DNA of 64,000 nt from Symbiodinium natans (GCA_905221605.1 CAJNDS010002035.1:1-64000), one strand, 5' to 3'. Numbered from the stretch's first letter, positions 43,701-51,767 are shown. Notes: generated by a model from the letters alone, not told the origin. Translations and numbers: made by a program.

Positions 43701-45497
43701 CAAGCAGCTTGCTCCAGGCTCTGAGGTGAGCCAGGTACTCCATCCCGAAAGGGATGCTTGCCAAGAACTGACTACGTTGAAACCAATCTTGCAAACCAAG
43801 ACCTGTTGAAGCACTACGGGCCCCAACTTCCCAAACTTCACCCGAATGTCAACCAACTTGACACATTCCATGGGCGTATCGCTAGCACTCATGAGCACAG
43901 GAAGAGGTCCCGAATGCTCCTTGACGACTTCGTAAAAACCCAACGCACTCTCTGACAACACGTGGCAGGTGGCTCCACTATCAATGAGCCATGCGAAAGA
44001 GCTATTCCTAGAGGAGGACTGGTTCAGTCTCTCGATCTCTCCGTTCGTCATGGTGAGACGAGGGGGCTCAGCTTCATTGGGCTCATTAGTTCTTGTCCCC
44101 GGACCCAAGCCACTCAGATGATGAGACCGCATCGCCATCACCTGGTCAGACTGCTCGTCTTCCACAGCTCGGCCCTTGGGCTTTCCTTTGTTCTTGGGCT
44201 TCCCCTTGGGCTTTCCACCCTTTCCTTTGTCTGTCTTCCCTTTGCCTTTGCCCTTGCCTTTAGGACTCTTCTCTCGATTCTTGGAACCAGAAGGCTTTCC
44301 ACCTTTCGGTTCATCCCTCTTCTTTCCTTTTCCAGAGCTCTTGTCGGGGCACTGCCAACTCATATGGCCTGATTTGCCACAGTTCCAGCAGAGGCCGCGC
44401 TCCCCAACTGCATTCAGCGAACCGGCATCACACAATCGGGTTTGCTCCTCGTAGAACCGGATGCTTTCAACCAGTTCCTCCCAGCTCCCAGACTTCCCAT
44501 GCAGGACAACGTAATGCCTACACTCTGGGCTGACAGATTGAAGAAGAAGGGTTGAACGATCAGATGCTCCAAGCCTCAGTTCAGGGAACCGATGCAGCTT
44601 CTGGTCTACCTTCCCAAGCTCGTCCTCAAGGAAGCGGACGCAGTCAAGCGGTCGCTTGTACGAACTCGCCTTCGAAGTTAGGCGAAGGGCTTCATCTCTC
44701 ACAGCAATGGCCTCCATGCGAGAGACAATGCTGAAGGTCTGGTGCATTTGACGCATCACCTCATAACCACAAGCAGCTTGTCCTTGACGCATCGACGTGC
44801 TTCTCACCAGTTCCATCCCACGTTCGAACTTCTGCAGACTTTGTTGCAGGTAGTAAAACAACCTTGCCGAACGCGATGCTACCGGAACTGCCATGTCAGA
44901 CTGCTTGATCTCACGGTCATGCGTCATTGCCTGGCGCAACTCATTGACATAGTTGTCGTCTATCAACGCCAGCCAGGAAGCAAGCACCTCGCACCACCGA
45001 TGGTACTCCTCCAGCTCTCTCACACGCCCTTTTCCCATCGACACATTATCGATGAGCGGCAATGCTGGCAGATACTTCTCTGCACGGTTACTTCCAACAT
45101 GCAGGTTCTGTGATGGCGCCGGTGGAGGAGCAGAAGCCTTTGCCGTGGGACTTCCAGCAGCTGCTGCACTTGAAGCACCCCCAAATGGGTTGCTCACAGC
45201 TGCCGACAATGCTTCCTGCTCACGTCTCCTTCTCTCGTCGGCCTCCATCTTTGCCACCAGAACTTGAAGTGTCTGTTGCTGATTCTGCATCATCATTTGC
45301 TGACTCTGCATCATCTGGACCATCATCTGCTGGAGTTGAGGGTCAAGTCCGACGACCGTGGCGGGTCCTCCCGCTGGAGCAGAAGCTCCAGGGGGTTGTG
45401 TTGGCGGTTGTTGCCCGTCCTGGGCACCACCGGGGCCAAACAAAGCTTCGTCGTCTTCGTCTTCAGGCACAGGGGTCGACAGCCCGGGGTCAGCCAT
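37002..45497 (-). CDS. Copia-type Gag-Pol polyprotein, 2,831 residues, with extensions
   Basis: One ATG-started frame with no interruption. Order by approximate residue: Gag with Gln/Met-rich start (1-350); CCHC knuckle CWNCGKSGHMSWQC (369-382); Lys/Gly-rich linker; aspartic protease WLIDSGATCHVL (about 504); a long unassigned insert (about 650-1550); integrase zinc motif (H-x-N-K-G-H ... C-x-x-C, about 1590-1610) and catalytic D (LQVDFGFFGKN, 1634), D (HGDQEN, 1688) and E (GIVERH, 1733); reverse transcriptase with LVYVDDLIIFSQ (about 2229); RNase H with GFVDASWN and SSAEAELAAL (about 2417-2460) and a late ADGLTKS; then about 280 extra residues with methyltransferase-like motifs. Usual copia polyproteins are about 1,300-1,500 residues. 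Apparently intact and possibly active (inference). Confidence 0.93.
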   Translation of the reverse strand: MADPGLSTPVPEDEDDEALFGPGGAQDGQQPPTQPPGASAPAGGPATVVGLDPQLQQMMVQMMQSQQMMMQNQQQTLQVLVAKMEADERRRREQEALSAAVSNPFGGASSAAAAGSPTAKASAPPPAPSQNLHVGSNRAEKYLPALPLIDNVSMGKGRVRELEEYHRWCEVLASWLALIDDNYVNELRQAMTHDREIKQSDMAVPVASRSARLFYYLQQSLQKFERGMELVRSTSMRQGQAACGYEVMRQMHQTFSIVSRMEAIAVRDEALRLTSKASSYKRPLDCVRFLEDELGKVDQKLHRFPELRLGASDRSTLLLQSVSPECRHYVVLHGKSGSWEELVESIRFYEEQTRLCDAGSLNAVGERGLCWNCGKSGHMSWQCPDKSSGKGKKRDEPKGGKPSGSKNREKSPKGKGKGKGKTDKGKGGKPKGKPKNKGKPKGRAVEDEQSDQVMAMRSHHLSGLGPGTRTNEPNEAEPPRLTMTNGEIERLNQSSSRNSSFAWLIDSGATCHVLSESALGFYEVVKEHSGPLPVLMSASDTPMECVKLVDIRVKFGKLGPVVLQQVLVCKIGFNVVSSWQASLSGWSTWLTSEPGASCLVKQTERGSSMWVPLVREARSWWALAKEIGPTKAKPKGRRSKGDSPKPGWSPNDDAMEVDKVQKKAPPNVGRALEVTPFKFLLRAFSVKQHVGEHELHEHVFQERLSGCEHAAVAKVGVDLETPPSACCAEALCSAAAVVLKSASNTSLEKQTSRDTRCGDKGFECVGVGPVPLQPQSVCIRSRSALRVGRRSDLHPSACVPECLLGQSEERKCAFRSLRWPGVFLKALLVLCALGVFCSKPGAFVRDLGKDGASGSLASALSCELPKWECGPGGSLFDEHDCSSCAPFRGGRSAVSFEAASPKHRPFYLDPWLGRTAVGDSSLPWGVGDTGVGDQYKRHSGEATYAHCRAASHCCSDGGPVGFDGHPRRRARPSCRVCKVWLCFDHHGGGSRRCDCYHPPTAPSMRAKGVLAQQSGWHPAHLEEIPSVPGGDSRVAVPSCSIPVVRGRASKHSAKRAQGRACAGCRLESAFGGRARPEQPPGDFGCSTANYNTGCCTIRVGWHGTASSQKCSSSTSFGVGFAQPSACKSRGNDSIACRHEESCNSRGGSIIVDGPRFSTRASGFLAVQPSFPAYAVRLFLCSIVGTRHAYGSRHASNSASSTSSILGTRHAYGSKPAYTSASSTSSIDTAPRYIEGACGRGSNGGRDADDARGGIRCPWDPYGREFRGPNGANGRWHWKSGERFSFDPAGRDEYGGSKSTDGQFGCGRLWLRDGLICLGMGPEGLNLKAGHELLRSSPQCTKLVGVGLKALLFAVGDWLCALGGRVGAFECLVGDCECSLPAANGSAHCPSVPRSSWKGSSALALGLVLGLVFRGWLRRCVKLLSVRRRSRLKFVRVTLVGRVPRRSWSVVRRLLFLRGVLACELKAEPTGEEAKGPMMKRWRALKKWALCGLGSLRGSEQKKAVARSEALRMLAGLPTPVVVNSESEEELIPDPLEAELAKPSGSEPPRPSDVRKKPRVENVPSGEPGALSSPEVVSDALDPEVPVYLTSERLKAHRNKGHQPYLSCCDTCQSARGRVPARRKHMKHHHGPGELQVDFGFFGKNVRFLLMVHVVSGYIHTVVLGPEDEVPAVSVCKAFTEMGLSGLDIVVHGDQENLLESVFRNAAKHRTFGGRSMHWVPFAINRPQAKGIVERHVCLVKEAFWSVWLGLEERVGEKLPLGSHLFVEAMRYSVRMHNLFHVSKEHSTPLERLRGSTVQPVKSCEFGVVGFGKPQKDYPEHRGKRLVRALYVGPHGANGSGIRVFVPIGIGKPPFLEIFSSFRAKDPVEFDKAALRDLRGNKEDPERPIKFDVPIDGPSLPLDSPNIPEGSLEFPVERTEPPALEGPEAMEEEGELDGYSPDFSDVPEETGMEVEPPGGVGLEDLDAPMDPGEDDAMEEGLTWLYEHGLRQLFDGPDLRVTTKIRKGDDVKEWFRMKFGGKKIWVHVPDNAVCEVSGKVLPRKHLEEGMRLELSELDAFGVATIIGEAEARKRATRRIHTTRWVLTSKPSATNPERVRARLVVRDYAFGSNPLADGIYSPTTSLEALRGVLAIHAVRGGTLLSADVSVAFMQAPVQGVECIRFPNGMYDEENKPLFAQLHKAMNGLRVGPLSWYLEFTSTLRKQFGFGETADPTVHHRLEKDGALTLVLVYVDDLIIFSQNPPVAKDLYAKLAKIYKMKQTGLLEPGKTGQLEFLGRVIARTTEHGPVFFGLKPGYLKSLGEEFGISGKGVKPVLGNLEREYRKKEAGTPISTEAYERYRRVLGKLMWASLTLPHLSYPVGFLGRYQSDPDSQAEACLRRVVRWVMALPEYLQRFSAEAFEYPCCASETMLSGFVDASWNICSVSGAIVKWHGIMIKTFSRKQSVTALSSAEAELAALTEAAKESVYLSLLMETLLYGMPKGETGEFPIHLASDSEAALSISKMTGLLRRVRHLELRHRYLQELVHLERLILSFISGERNPADGLTKSPEELLLEHLLVACGLERVCEEDLQGLVVPEHLRERMEELEEVCEKLEKIPTNLAKYEPVARDLALGSVPLLVIEVFCSTDSALCRACARDRVAYIGITEKEDFLSKSTQMFLGEVLLCLLSRKPPQIYVHIASPCTAGCSYRFKNWHRPKFRHRWREQVKKHVASWKALGRLLEDRCKEILVTQEWPKNCGLWKEESYLKEKKRLGLNFGRVVDRCAFDGVFKRWFFATNREEWSEIFSGKPCDKSHQHVSLASVEETGIYPTKLGRALLRAAKVTLGLVGTPS
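41555..42958 (-). CDS. 467-codon ORF overlapping the polyprotein in another frame
   Basis: ATG at 42958, stop at 41555, same strand as the polyprotein but shifted in frame, covering its residues about 847-1,314. Its text looks more natural than the polyprotein frame there: an alpha-helical N-terminal part (STSMIARLAHRFEEEGQLSL, LTLKKFLLYLEAIRELRC, AADLRALLADVLVQSNRRV; residues 1-240) followed by a Pro-rich tail with repeated APGTPMEA and LPPPPS units and acidic end (240-467). The polyprotein frame over the same bases is Cys/Ser/Arg/Gly-rich and repetitive, as expected of a passenger frame. I know no homologue. Options: a second gene of the element, a captured host gene in an insert whose other frame happens to be open, or part of a spliced intron. 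Confidence 0.55.
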   Translation of the reverse strand: MERMELPEASPPLCLVNSQSGSVAQVEAFSTSMIARLAHRFEEEGQLSLSRQLLQNIDLFTSTPGSVERLLGIPACLGELETQELVINTSGIPVKQPMLIAELRAIAAPTVDQSVLTDTLVEEHDRRAEYARYGYVLTTMGVVVADVTATIRQPHLPCEQRGYWRNNQVGIQLTLKKFLLYLEAIRELRCHPAQYQLFEAGLASILPNELKVERVPAADLRALLADVLVQSNRRVTLAAQPPTIIPDVAPSASGGTAPPLHKSAPAPPPSGWALLNQARAKAEAMIRLHADMKRAATAEVAPSSSTGPAFPPGPPAFLLFSPPSPLTPSVFSYAPSSAPGTPMEAGMPLTPPPLPPPSWAPGTPMEASLPIPPPPLPPPSTPHPDTLRELAGEVPMEVEMPMTPVEAFGAPGTPMDVSSEVPMEPMVGGIGSPGSASPLTPPAETSMVVPNPPMDNSDVGDSGSEMD

Positions 45498-45528
45498 GGC
45501 TTCTAGTTTCTACGAGCGTGCTACACAC

Positions 45529-45540
45529 GCTCCGCTACCA
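45529..45540 (-). other. Primer-binding site
   Basis: TGGTAGCGGAGC lies immediately after the 5' LTR. It resembles the TGGTATCAGAGC site of many copia elements, differing at two positions. Confidence 0.7.
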
Positions 45541-45939
45541 TGTGAAAACACAGCAGCAGCGCGCTGAACCCTCTTTTTCTCACGACTTGAGCCAAAGTCA
45601 TAAGCCGGAGGCTTCGTCAGTGAAACTCTTTACACACAGGTGAAAACTCTGCTCTGCCACGTGTTCTCCACAGCCACAAAACAAACTCAAACGTCAGTGG
45701 GAGTTCTCGGGACCTACCCAACTACACCTAAAGCAAGCAAAAACGTGTACAGTCACTCCTACAGCTTTCAGACACACATCCCTACAACTCAAGCAATTCA
45801 AAAGGCTTTCCCACTTAAAGCAGCACTCCCGTCGAGCCTCCAAGGCACAACTACGGAGTTCCTCCAACTACACACACACAACTCTGAGCCAGCATGCAGG
45901 ACAACAAAGTTAACATGTCCTTAGACAGGAACTTTCACA
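45541..45939 (-). repeat. 5' LTR
   Basis: 399 bp, same ends and sequence as the other LTR. Transcription of the element should start here. The complementary strand of 45586-45596 reads TTTGGCTCAAG. Confidence 0.93.
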
Positions 45940-46663
45940 AAGAAAGCCATACCACCAGGGACTCCGAGAGCCTCGCTTTGTCCAGCTGCGGGACCGGGCA
46001 ATCCAACATTTCAGCAAGGTCGAAATGCTGCAATGCCCCCGACAATCTAAGGCACTGCGTGACGATAGGGTCATAAACCTTCAAATACGCTGCCGGAAAC
46101 GTTTCAGGCAGATGCAGTAGCGTGTCAGCGATTCCGATCAGCATATCCGAGTCTTGCAGCTGGTTCGGTACGCCGTTCAAAAACACCTCATAGGCCCTAT
46201 ATGCCCGAACTGCTGGCAGTGTGTTGTGAGGTGTTGCGAGTCACGCAGGTTCATGTAGGGCCGAGGTTTGACATTCTTGCCAAAGTGATGTCCCGCTGCA
46301 AGTGCGCGCCACATGAGATCACAGGTTGACAGCCGGTCCGACAATGGCCTTCAGCCCGGCGGCCTGCATGACTTCGGTTTGACGATGCTCATACAGAGAA
46401 TCGATTCCAGCATCGATACCGCTGAGAACCACACCTCAGACGCTCCAGAGGAACGGTGAGGCTTGCTCCAAGAGGGCATCTCGCCTGGTCCCTTTTTCCA
46501 CGGGCCGGAACTTTGGGCCGTTTGCCGCAAAAGGGCCGGCAAGGTGGCTGGCGTGTGGAGGTCGGCAGAGACCGCATTGAGGCCAAAATCGTTTGCTCCA
46601 ACAACTCCGTGATGAAGTGTTAATTGGGTCGCGATCCTCCAGCGGGCTGTCTGTGGTCGCCAA
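45940..46663 (-). pseudogene. Unknown coding locus, 5' part, cut by the LTR element
   Basis: The frame 46186-45941 reads MLIGIADTLLHLPETF, DPIVTQCLRLSGALQHFDLA and LDKARLSESLVVWLS, then runs into the LTR. Upstream, 46,663-46,351 shows protein-like pieces in more than one frame (LEQTILASMRSLPTS; SEVWFSAVSMLESIL), suggesting frameshifts or introns. It is collinear with 35,313-36,482 once the 9.45-kb element is removed, though not in one phase. Family unknown. Confidence 0.4.
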
Positions 46664-46699
46664 TCATAACATCAAGTGCATGCTTGATGTGCGCCAGAA

Positions 46700-47690
46700 T
46701 GTGTTGGAACCAGACGTGTCCAATTACTGGGCTTCATCTCGGAGGAGCAACTCAACATCCTTTTGACGGTTAATGAGCTGTGAGTAGGGAAAGCTCAGCC
46801 TTGCCACAATCGTTCCATGTGTCGTGGCTACAAGTAGCCCCCGGTACAAATCGTGCACAGGAGCTTATGTGTGTCCTTCTCCTTGTTACCCGGCGTGCGA
46901 ACGATGCGGCTTATCAACCGCTTCGACACAGGCCCGAACCGATTTATTGCCATGAGCGGTGTTTAGGGTGAGCCGGCTCGCAGGCACGCAAGGAGTAATT
47001 GTAGAAACGCGCAGGATTCCGCTGCCGGGCGCACCCGTTGTGAATACAGAAGTACGATTCGCACCTTGATAGCTCAAGGTCTCGTGTCGTGATTACAGCT
47101 TAAAGAATGCGCCCCATGCTCGAATAGCAGATGTATCTTCCCCGAGTCAGCTGTCGCTTGCTGCACATGACGTCTCGCGGCCACTGTGGCATGTTGCAGT
47201 CGGCTCTTGCTCAAGCGTTCAAAAGAATCGTCCTGCCCAGTGGAGTGCCCACTCCATGTCGGCATGCATGCAGAAGTTGCGCTTGATCGAGTCCACCTGT
47301 GCCATGCCTCTGCAAGACCCCCTTAGCAGGCACGCTGGCCAGTCGACGTTCAACTTTGTATTGGCGATCCCATTTCCCACCAGTACGTGCAAAGGTAATC
47401 ATCTTGCAACGTGCCACCAGCTCTCCAGGCCGTGTGGAGCAACGGGCTCTTTGGGCTGCCTGCGCGGGCCCGCGGAGGCAGCGAACCGGTTCGGATCCAG
47501 CTCTTCCCGGTAGTAATGCACTGCAACCGGAAGTGTGGCCAACTCAACATCCCAAGAAGGCTCTTGGTTGTTTTGGTGCGGCGTATTGGAAGGAAACCCT
47601 TCTTTGTCTCCAGCTCGCTGGCTTGGAGATGGAGCAAGTCAAAAATGACGAAAGCAGATGAGATGTGACCACACAAACAACAGACTCTAC
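46700..47690. other. No gene recognised
   Basis: Only short, motif-free frames. Nothing repeats within the window here. Confidence 0.3.
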
Positions 47691-47774
47691 GGCCTTCAAG
47701 CCTTTGTGTTTACAAAGGGAAAATGAACTTTGTGTGAAATGCAGGAAAATGTCCAAGTAATTGAAGACTGGAAG

Positions 47775-47950
47775 CCAGGCTGCGGAAGAGGCAGGCAGCA
47801 GGTTTTGCAGGCTTGCTGTAGGGTCTGTTGGGGCGGCGTGCGGCAGGGTCTGGTTCTGCAGGCGCTGCTGACCTGCAGGCTGCTGCAGGGTCTGCAGGCT
47901 TGCCGACAGCCTACAAACCCTGCAGTGTTACATGCAGGTTCTGCAGAACG
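47775..47950. repeat. CTGCAG-rich block, copy I
   Basis: Dense TGCAGG / CTGCAGG / GGTCTGCAGG words with no fixed period. Related blocks lie at 49,800-50,100 and 52,455-52,760. Confidence 0.85.
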
Positions 47951-48100
47951 CAGCCCGACCTGAGAGCTACCTTGAAATTGCAAGGACTTGGAACCTGAAG
48001 GATGCTTGTCTCCGGTCACAAGCCCTTGCATGTGCCCCCGAGCCCCGCAATGTTGGATGCCGAAGGTCGGTCTGACATGACCAACGTGTTGCAACATTGC

Positions 48101-48541
48101 CCTGGCGCTCGAACAGTTGGGCGGACTCTGCGATGTTCTATCCGGATCCATCAGAGGGAACCTGGCCTCTATTAACTTCGTCAATCATGTACATGTTTGA
48201 TTTGTGATGAAAATTACGTTCTTGTTAATAATATATGCGAACAAAAAAATGTTTTAAATTGTTAAATTTATGAAGAGTAAAATTTTAATGATCAAAAATG
48301 CGTAGAATGTAACAAAGGATTTTATTTATTCGAAAATTAATGTCATAAAGGTAATCTAAAATATTGTGAATCTTACTTCTCAATCTGGACATCAAAAAAT
48401 TACACTATAGAATAATATTGATGTTGTAGTTGAAAATAGACTTAATAAGAGGGTTCAAAGTGACCGAAATGAGACACTAATAGGACCAAGAATACGTGGT
48501 TAAAGGCACTATGTGTCCCATTCAGTATAAGTTTGACTTGC
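48101..48541. mobile_element. 441-bp insertion in duplication copy I, TTGC-flanked
   Basis: Copies II and III read ...CAACATTGCCATTGGGG (copy III CTATTGGGG). Copy I reads CAACATTGC, then 441 extra bases ending TTGC, then CATTGGGG. TTGC (48097-48100 and 48538-48541) is therefore a 4-bp flank repeat. The insert has a G/C-normal first part (48101-48180) and a strongly A/T-rich remainder (about 48186-48530). No terminal inverted repeats or poly-A seen. Confidence 0.75.
48191..48420 (+). pseudogene. Ciliate-like Cys-rich fragment, TAA read as Gln
   Basis: In the frame starting ACA at 48191 the text is TCLICDENYVLVNNICEQ, VLNC, IYEE, NFNDQKCVECNKGFYLFEN, CHKGNLKYCESYFSIW, with TAA codons at 48263, 48278, 48338 and 48413 and TGA at 48419. 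If TAA is glutamine, the segment is one 76-residue C-x-x-C...Y-x-L...C...C-x-x-C-x-x-G-F-Y-L...C repeat protein, the style of cysteine-rich surface proteins abundant in ciliates. A/T content is about three quarters, unlike everything around it. It may be a fragment of foreign DNA, an assembly join, or chance; the Cys spacing makes chance unlikely. Confidence 0.5.
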
Positions 48542-49319
48542 CATTGGGGAAAGGGGATTTTCGACAACACTTATTGATTTGGGACAGGTCGGCCCTTTGC
48601 TGCGGGTTTGGAGAATGTGCCTCAAGTGAAGCCAAATCCGACCCCAGAAAGACACAAGAAGCGTAGGACACGTTTGAGTGCCCCCGCAGTTGCAATTCAG
48701 CTTGTCATGTGCAATACCTGTTCCGTTATAACGCTATTGCCAACAGTTTTAAGCGACCGCTGACTATCTTTGCGCCCGACCCAAACATGTGGTGCATGCT
48801 TTGCGTGTCTCCGCAAAATTGAAAGCGCACTTGCCTTGCCACGTTTCACGGCCCATTCTGGGGTCCTATTTTTGGGCCCCAAAGCGAAGCCCAAAATGGG
48901 ATCTTCTCTAAGAGTTTCGAATCAGGCAGACCCAGTTTTGGAACCCAATTTCTGGCCTCAAAATGAAGGCCAAAAACTGTGCGATTTCTGATAAGAAGAC
49001 ACACTTTTGAAGCTCGCCGAAATTTGCCCGACGTGAGGACCGCTCCCGACATAAGACAATAAAAATGCACCGCTGCGTGGCAAGCGGTCGGTGGTGGGCC
49101 TGTACTTATTCATAAAGGCGCCATTCAGGTTGCCACTGGGGGGGTACTCTGATGCGTCCTATGTTTCTCGTCGTTTGTCGGTCCTGAATGTGGACCCGCG
49201 CGATACCGCGTTTTTTAGCGGTTTTTCCAACGGGCAGCCCGCAAAAGTTGGAAAAAAGGCTCTGGGAGTCCTGATGAGGTTTTGGAGCCCTTGAAGGGGA
49301 TTGTGAGGCCTTACTTGAG

Positions 49320-49680
49320 TATTTGAAAGACTGGTAAACCGTATAACCCTTGAGAAAGCGCGTGTAGCAGACCTGTACACGAGTACTACACTCAAAAAAT
49401 GCGGGAAAACAGCGTGTAGTACCTTGATTCCAAGTAGAAACATTACATGGACATGAACCTTAAAGTTTTGAAAAAACTATGCATTCATGTAGTACACTGT
49501 GGTTTTTCCCCAGCGCGGAGCGTGTAGTACCAGTTTTGATGAAATTACACCCGAGGCGAAATCCAGCTTTTCCCACAGCGCGGAGCGTGTAGTACTAGTT
49601 TTCATGAAATTAGACTGGCGGAAAAATCCAGCTTTTCCTACAGCGCGGAGCATGTGACACCTGGTTTTTAATTTGCAGTT
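49320..49680. repeat. 65-bp repeat with CAGCGCGGAGCGTGTAGTAC
   Basis: CAGCGCGGAGC starts at 49511, 49576 and 49641 (65-base period). GTGTAGTAC words continue upstream. Copied again at about 51,960-52,330 with one extra short unit. Confidence 0.85.
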
Positions 49681-50430
49681 CTACAGGTCAGGGGCTTTCA
49701 AGCTTCCTGCAGACTCTGGGGCCTTCAAGGCTTTGTGTTTACAAGGGGAAATGGACTCTGTGTGAATGCAGGAAAATGCCCAAGTAATTGAAGACTGGAA
49801 GCCATGCAGGCTGGGGGAGAGGCAGGCAGCAGGTTTTGCAGGCTTGCTGTAGGGTCTGTAGGGGCGGCGTGCGGCAGGGTCTGCAGGTTGCCCGCAGGCG
49901 CTGCTGGCCTGCAGGCTGCTGCAGGGTCTGCAGGCTTGCCGACAGCCTACAGACCCTGCAGCTGTAGGCTTGCTGCAGGGGTCTGCAAGCTTGCTGCGTC
50001 AGGCTGCTGCAGGGCCTGCAGGCTGGCTGCAGATTCCGCATGCTTGCTGCAGGTCTGCAGGGTCTGCAGGTTGCTGCAGTGTTACATGCAGGGTCTGCAG
50101 AACGCAGTAAGCAGCGCAGCCCGACCTTGAGAGCTACCTTGAAATTGCAAGGACTTGGAACCTGAAGAGCCTGGAAAAGGATGCTTGTCTCCGGTCACAA
50201 GCCCTTGCATGTGCCCCCGAGCCCCCAATGGCAATGTTGGATGCCGAAGGTCGGTCTGACATGACCAACGTGTTGCAACATTGCCATTGGGGAAAGGGGA
50301 TTTTCGACAACGCTTATTGATTTGGGACAAGGTAGGCCCTTTGCTGGGGGTTTGGAGAATGTGCCTCAAGTGAAGCCAAATCCGACCCCAGAAAGACACA
50401 AGAAGCGTAGGACACGTTTGAGTGCCCCCG

Positions 50431-51767
50431 CAGTTGCAATTCAGCTTGTCATGTGCAATACCTGTTCCGTTATGACGCTATTGCCAACAGTTTCAAACGA
50501 CGCTGACTATCTTTGCGTCCGACCCAAACATGTGGTGCATGCTTTGCGTGTCTCCGCAAAATTGAAAGCACACTTGCCACGTTTCACGGCCCATTCTGGG
50601 GTCCTATTTTTGGGCCCCAAAGCGAAGCCCGAAATGGGATCTTCTCTAAGAGTTTCGAATCAGGCAGACCCAGTTTTGGGACCCAATTTCTGGCCTCAAA
50701 ATGAAGGCCAAAAACTGTGCGATTTCTGATGAGAAGACACACTTTTGAAGCTCGCCGAAATTTTGCCCGACGTGAGGACCGCTCCCGACATAAGACAATA
50801 AAAATGCACCGCTGCGTGGCAAGCGGTCGGTGGTGGGCCTTTACTTATTCATATAGGCGCCGTTCAGGTTGCCACAGTTGCAATTCAGCTTGTCATGTGC
50901 AATACTTGTTCCGTTATAACGCTATTGCCAACAGTCTTAAGCAACCGCTGACAATCTTTGCGCCCGACCCAAACATGTGGTGCATGCTTTGCGTGTCTCC
51001 GCAAAATTGAAAGCACACTTGCCACGTTTCACGGCCCATTCTGGGGTCCTATTTTTGGGCCCCAAAGCGAAGCCCGAAATGGGATCTTCTCTAAGAGTTT
51101 CGAATCAGGCAGACCCAGTTTTGGGACCCAATTTCTGGCCTCAAAATGAAGGCCAAAAACTGTGCGATTTTCTGATGAGAAGACACACTTTTGAAGCTCG
51201 CCGAAATTTTGCCCGACGTGAGGACCGCTCCCGACATAAGACAATAAAAATGCACCGCTGCGTGGCAAGCGGTCGGTGGTGGGCCTTTACTTATTCATAT
51301 AGGCGCCATTCAGGTTGCCACAGTTGCAATTCAGCTTGTCATGTGCAATACTTGTTCCGTTATAACGCTATTGCCAACAGTCTTAAGCGACCGCTGACAA
51401 TCTTTGCGCCCGACCCAAACATGTGGTGCATGCTTTGCGTGTCTCCGCAAAATTGAAAGCACACTTGCCACGTTTCACGGCCCATTCTGGGGTCCTATTT
51501 TTGGGCCCCAAAGCGAAGCCCGAAATGGGATCTTCTCTAAGAGTTTCGAATCAGGCAGACCCAGTTTTGGGATCCAATTTCTGGCCTCAAAATGAAGGCC
51601 AAAAACTGTGCGATTTCTGATGAGAAGACACACTTTTGAAGCTCGCCGAAATTTTGCCCGACGTGAGGACCGCTCCCGACATAAGACAATAAAAATGCAC
51701 CGCTGCGTGGCAAGCGGTCGGTGGTGGGCCTTTACTTATTCATATAGGCGCCATTCAGGTTGCCACT
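50431..51767. repeat. 446-bp tandem repeat, three copies
   Basis: CAGTTGCAATTCAGCTTGTC starts at 50431, 50875 and 51321. A single copy is at about 48,688-49,130. Each unit holds the near-palindrome TTTTTGGGCCCCAAAG and a conserved 63-codon frame (MRPTQTCGACFACL...) in every copy, which I read as non-coding. Confidence 0.92.

Larger units (their letters stand above)
36488..45939 (-). mobile_element. Ty1/copia-type LTR retrotransposon, recent insertion
   Basis: Two 399-bp LTRs (36488-36886 and 45541-45939) appear identical throughout, start TGTGAAA and end TTTCACA. AAGAA at 36483-36487 and 45940-45944 is a perfect 5-bp target duplication. Minus strand: the 5' LTR is at the high-coordinate end, followed directly by TGGTAGCGGAGC (45540-45529), which fits priming by a tRNA ending GCTCCGCTACCA (initiator-Met-like). 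A purine tract, GCGGGGG, precedes the 3' LTR. Integrase precedes reverse transcriptase in the single ORF, the copia order. At 9,452 bp it is long for the group because of extra coding sequence. Confidence 0.95.

Noticed and set aside
48186-48540. Mitochondrial or plastid minicircle insertion
   Set aside because: No cox1, cob, rRNA or photosystem text in any frame; the Cys-rich pattern and TAA-as-Gln reading fit a ciliate-type nuclear gene better.
50513-51595. 63-codon frame conserved in each 446-bp unit (MRPTQTCGACFACL...)
   Set aside because: Overlaps another equally conserved frame; conservation is explained by recent duplication.
50431-51767. CRISPR-like array
   Set aside because: Units are 446 bp with no short repeat and unique spacer structure, and the context is eukaryotic.
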